From the NCBI GenBank assembly GCA_964459635.1, contig CAYWMQ010000045.1:1-6696 (forward strand): a stretch of DNA of 6,696 bases, given 5' to 3'. Shown here piece by piece: positions 5,071-6,696 of this stretch. Origin of the DNA: CAYWMQ01 sp964459635 (lineage in GTDB: Bacteria; Patescibacteriota; Minisyncoccia; Phycocordibacterales; UBA12088). Position 1 is the first letter of the stretch. The number at the start of each line of letters is the position of its first letter. A model generated the notes under the pieces. That model did not search any database, was not told where the DNA came from, and saw nothing but the letters and a program-made list of their open reading frames with translations. A program made the translations under genes and the position numbers.

Positions 5071-6249
5071 ATGCATACCCTACCCCTTAAGACGTCCGAG
5101 TTTTACAAGCGGGCCAGTGCCGTCGCTGAGCACTACGGCTTTACCCATGTCTCGGACCTCGCTGACAACAAGGATCGCGGAGCCGTGCGAGAGCTGTCAG
5201 TGATACCTACACGCGCCCCCGTACATGAGTTTCCTCAGCAAGCGTTTCTGGAAGGTCTGCAGCGCGCAAGCGGCAAGGCACAGCTCTCGCGACGTGAACC
5301 ACTTCTCTACTATGCCACCCTTTCCCTCTCGTCACGCCAACCGGGCAAAAGAGTGTCGGCTGTTGCCCTCAATGTGCTCGCTACGCGCCAGCCGCTCGCT
5401 GAGGTACTCGTGCTTAAAGCTACTGCGGCGCTTCTTGAGGAAGTGGGAGTAAAGCGGTACCGTATCCGTGTCAATTCCATCGGAGACCGCGACTCGTCGG
5501 CGCGTTACTACCGCGAGGTGGTGCAAGCGCTGCGCAAGCACCTCGACACACTTTCGCCCGAGCATCGTGAGCTTGCGCGTACCGATGTGCATGCACTTTT
5601 GGTGGCGCTCACCGACGCTAAACACCCGCTTCTTGATGAGCTCCCGCGTACGGTCGAATATCTCACCGCGCCAAGCCGCAAGCATTTTAAGGACGTGCTT
5701 GAGTACCTTGAAGGAGCCGGGCTTTCTTTTACGCTGGACGACCGTTTCATCGCGAGCCGCAGCCACTACTCGCACGTGATATTCGAGGTGGTGCCCGAGG
5801 AGGGCGAGGGCGAAAGCGCCTCCGGCATACCCTATGCGCGCGGCGGCAGGTACGACGAGCTTACGCGCGCAGTTGCTCGGATGCCCGTACCTGCGGTGGG
5901 TATCGTGCTCGCAGCGCACACCCAAGACCAAAGCACCGCCGTCATTCGAGTGCGTGCGCAGCAGCCAAAGGCGTGTCTCATTCACGTGGGGCCTGAGGCG
6001 CGCGTCCGCAGCTTCAAGGTACTGGAGCTTTTTCACAAAGCACACGTGCCCGTGGAACAGTGCCTCCAGTTTGAACGCTTTTCAGAGCAGCTAGCATACG
6101 CCGAGCACAGCCGCGTGCCGTATGTCGTTATTATGGGCCAAAAAGAGGCGCTTGACGGGGTGGTCATCGTACGACACGTCGAGAGCCGCACCCAGACCAC
6201 CATTCCCATTGAGCAGTTGCCCCGTTTTTTTAAGACGGTCAAAGCATAG
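5071..6249 (+). CDS. histidyl-tRNA synthetase-like protein with degenerate active site
   Basis: This 392-residue protein has a class II HisRS layout. Recognisable core parts are RIRVNSIGD (131-139), TAPSRKHFKDVLEYLE (199-214), IFEVVPEE (237-244), the ARGGRYDELTRAV stretch (256-268) and VPAVGIVLA (273-281). A C-terminal anticodon-binding fold follows (about 299-385, from ACLIHVGPEA to IEQLP). Catalytic signatures are missing. Where HisRS has LVRGLDYY, this has FIASRSHY (226-233), replacing the catalytic arginine with Ala. The motif 2 region reads LSLSSRQPGKRVSAV (84-98), without the FRxE residues. The LRPE segment near the N-terminus is also absent. It is therefore probably not an aminoacylating enzyme. 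HisZ, the ATP phosphoribosyltransferase partner, is another degenerate HisRS but lacks the anticodon domain seen here. Function is unknown: tRNA-His binding, regulation, or a diverged enzyme. It lies 18 bases after lepB. The ATG at 5071 fits the spacing. Confidence 0.8.
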   Translation: MHTLPLKTSEFYKRASAVAEHYGFTHVSDLADNKDRGAVRELSVIPTRAPVHEFPQQAFLEGLQRASGKAQLSRREPLLYYATLSLSSRQPGKRVSAVALNVLATRQPLAEVLVLKATAALLEEVGVKRYRIRVNSIGDRDSSARYYREVVQALRKHLDTLSPEHRELARTDVHALLVALTDAKHPLLDELPRTVEYLTAPSRKHFKDVLEYLEGAGLSFTLDDRFIASRSHYSHVIFEVVPEEGEGESASGIPYARGGRYDELTRAVARMPVPAVGIVLAAHTQDQSTAVIRVRAQQPKACLIHVGPEARVRSFKVLELFHKAHVPVEQCLQFERFSEQLAYAEHSRVPYVVIMGQKEALDGVVIVRHVESRTQTTIPIEQLPRFFKTVKA

Positions 6250-6272
6250 AGACACGGCTCCGTATATGCGCC

Positions 6273-6301
6273 TTGCACACAGCAGAGCCTCGTGGTAGAC
6301 T
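6273..6301 (+). promoter_or_regulatory. promoter of rpsU with a very short leader
   Basis: TTGCAC (6273-6278) and TAGACT (6296-6301) are separated by exactly 17 bases, and TGG precedes the -10 to give an extended form, TGGTAGACT, which differs by one base from the lepB box. The -10 ends ten bases before the rpsU ATG, so the predicted mRNA start near 6308 leaves about four leader bases. This is the best-formed promoter in the window. Confidence 0.6.
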
Positions 6302-6311
6302 TACGCACTAT

Positions 6312-6557
6312 ATGGCGAACACCAACGTAGAAGTTACAAGACATGGCAATGAAAACATAGCGGGACTTATGCGCCGCTTTTCGCGCAAGATGCAAAGCTC
6401 GGGTGTGCTGAAGCGTGTGCGCTCGTTGCGCTACCACAGTCGTGCGGATTCGGACGCTCGCCGCAAGAAAGCTGCGCTCACGAAGCTCAAGCGCCACGAG
6501 TGGTATGTCGAACAAGAAAAGCTCGGCCGTGTTGTCGAAAAGAAGAAGCGCCGATAG
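6312..6557 (+). CDS. rpsU: 30S ribosomal protein bS21
   Basis: S21 binds the small ribosomal subunit near the 3' end of 16S rRNA, at the site used in start-codon selection. The 81-residue product starts MANTNVEVTRHGNENIAGLM and continues with MRRFSRKMQSSGVLKRVRSL (20-39), the typical S21 core, and a very basic tail ending EKKKRR. It is slightly longer than the roughly 70-residue E. coli protein. The frame is open back to a TTG at 6273, but that codon is part of the -35 box and the family homology begins just after the ATG at 6312. No Shine-Dalgarno sequence precedes the ATG. It has its own promoter and an intrinsic terminator, so it is probably monocistronic. In a genome with several leaderless starts, the presence of S21, a factor in mRNA engagement, is notable but not diagnostic. 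Confidence 0.93.
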   Translation: MANTNVEVTRHGNENIAGLMRRFSRKMQSSGVLKRVRSLRYHSRADSDARRKKAALTKLKRHEWYVEQEKLGRVVEKKKRR

Positions 6558-6560
6558 CAG

Positions 6561-6583
6561 TGCTGCGGCTTTCGGCCTTAGCA
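6561..6583 (+). other. small imperfect hairpin after rpsU
   Basis: TGCT (6561-6564) pairs with AGCA (6580-6583), and GGC (6567-6569) pairs with GCC (6575-6577, one base offset possible) around a TTTCG loop, with one mismatch between. It has no T-run and stands directly before the strong terminator. It may only protect the mRNA 3' end. Confidence 0.3.
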
Positions 6584-6584
6584 T

Positions 6585-6629
6585 CTCAAAAAGCGCGCGC
6601 CGTGCATGGGCGATGCATGGTTTTTTGAG
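6585..6629 (+). terminator. intrinsic terminator of rpsU
   Basis: CCGTGCAT (6600-6607) pairs with ATGCATGG (6613-6620) around a GGGCG loop, with one G-U pair, and is followed at once by six T residues (6621-6626). An outer arm, CTCAAAAA (6585-6592), can pair with TTTTTGAG (6622-6629), so the A-tract and T-tract face each other. This is a classical rho-independent terminator. Its right arm overlaps the likely start region of the next gene. Confidence 0.8.
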
Positions 6630-6696
6630 GATCAAGCGAGTGATTCTCGGCGACACATACCAACTCTCACTCGTACTTATCGGGGATGCACGTGCA
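6613..6696 (+). CDS. ybeY: probable rRNA maturation RNase YbeY, N-terminal fragment (runs off right edge)
   Basis: The frame open to the right edge reads MHGFLRIKRVILGDTYQLSL and continues VLIGDARA. The pattern VILGxxYxLSLVLIGDxxA is what I know from the first strand-and-helix region of YbeY in CPR bacteria, just before the LNxxYR and TNVLSFP motifs. Those motifs would lie beyond the window, so the call cannot be confirmed here. YbeY is a metal-dependent endonuclease in 16S rRNA maturation. Three starts are possible: ATG 6613 (inside the rpsU terminator stem), TTG 6625 (inside the T-run and just after) and GTG 6640. I list the longest. None has a Shine-Dalgarno sequence. Confidence 0.5.
   Translation, partial: MHGFLRIKRVILGDTYQLSLVLIGDARA

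Noticed and set aside
5332..6045. Long minus-strand ORF (237 codons) opposite the HisRS-like gene
   Set aside because: The plus-strand frame shows clear class II synthetase structure; the antisense product has no recognisable motif and no start signal.
5071..6249. Assignment as hisZ
   Set aside because: HisZ lacks the C-terminal anticodon-binding domain that is present here, and no histidine-biosynthesis gene is nearby.

Overview
This window looks like chromosomal DNA from a candidate phyla radiation bacterium (Patescibacteria), probably a moderately GC-rich Parcubacteria lineage. That placement is an inference. It rests on compact gene packing, very short or absent leaders, a BdbC-type DsbB next to a VKOR-type thioredoxin, an 81-residue lysine/arginine-rich S21, and the style of the Tgt and putative YbeY N-termini. 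I see no mobile element, phage gene, CRISPR array, tRNA or rRNA.

Layout. On the minus strand, reading leftwards from 1505, are a membrane-anchored thioredoxin (1107-1505), a DsbB-family quinone-linked oxidase (548-1096) and the first 143 residues of tRNA-guanine transglycosylase (1-431, running off the left edge). Diverging from them on the plus strand is a tight cassette of three unrecognised exported proteins: a small secreted protein (1675-2025), a lipoprotein (2033-2530) and a LysM-like, coiled-coil membrane protein (2543-3367). It closes with a perfect 14-bp inverted repeat that contains the last stop codon. A hairpin-rich gap of about 200 bases separates it from the convergent gene pth (3588-4181, minus). 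Across a roughly 200-base divergent spacer lies lepB (4384-5052, plus), followed 18 bases later by a degenerate histidyl-tRNA synthetase paralogue (5071-6249). Then come rpsU with its own promoter and terminator (6312-6557) and the N-terminal end of a probable ybeY (from about 6613, running off the right edge).

How the genes fit together. Translation and RNA maintenance functions (tgt, pth, the HisRS-like protein, rpsU, ybeY) surround an envelope block. In that block, exported proteins are made by the three-gene cassette, signal peptidase I can process the Sec substrates among them, and the DsbB/thioredoxin pair can supply disulfides. Each cassette protein has exactly one pair of cysteines in its exported soluble part, which suggests that the divergent oxidase pair may serve them.

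Most unusual points: a HisRS-like protein that keeps its anticodon-binding domain but has lost catalytic arginines; the uncharacterised three-gene envelope cassette beside the thiol oxidase pair; and -10 boxes placed so close to the start codons of pth, lepB and rpsU that their mRNAs should be leaderless or nearly so.
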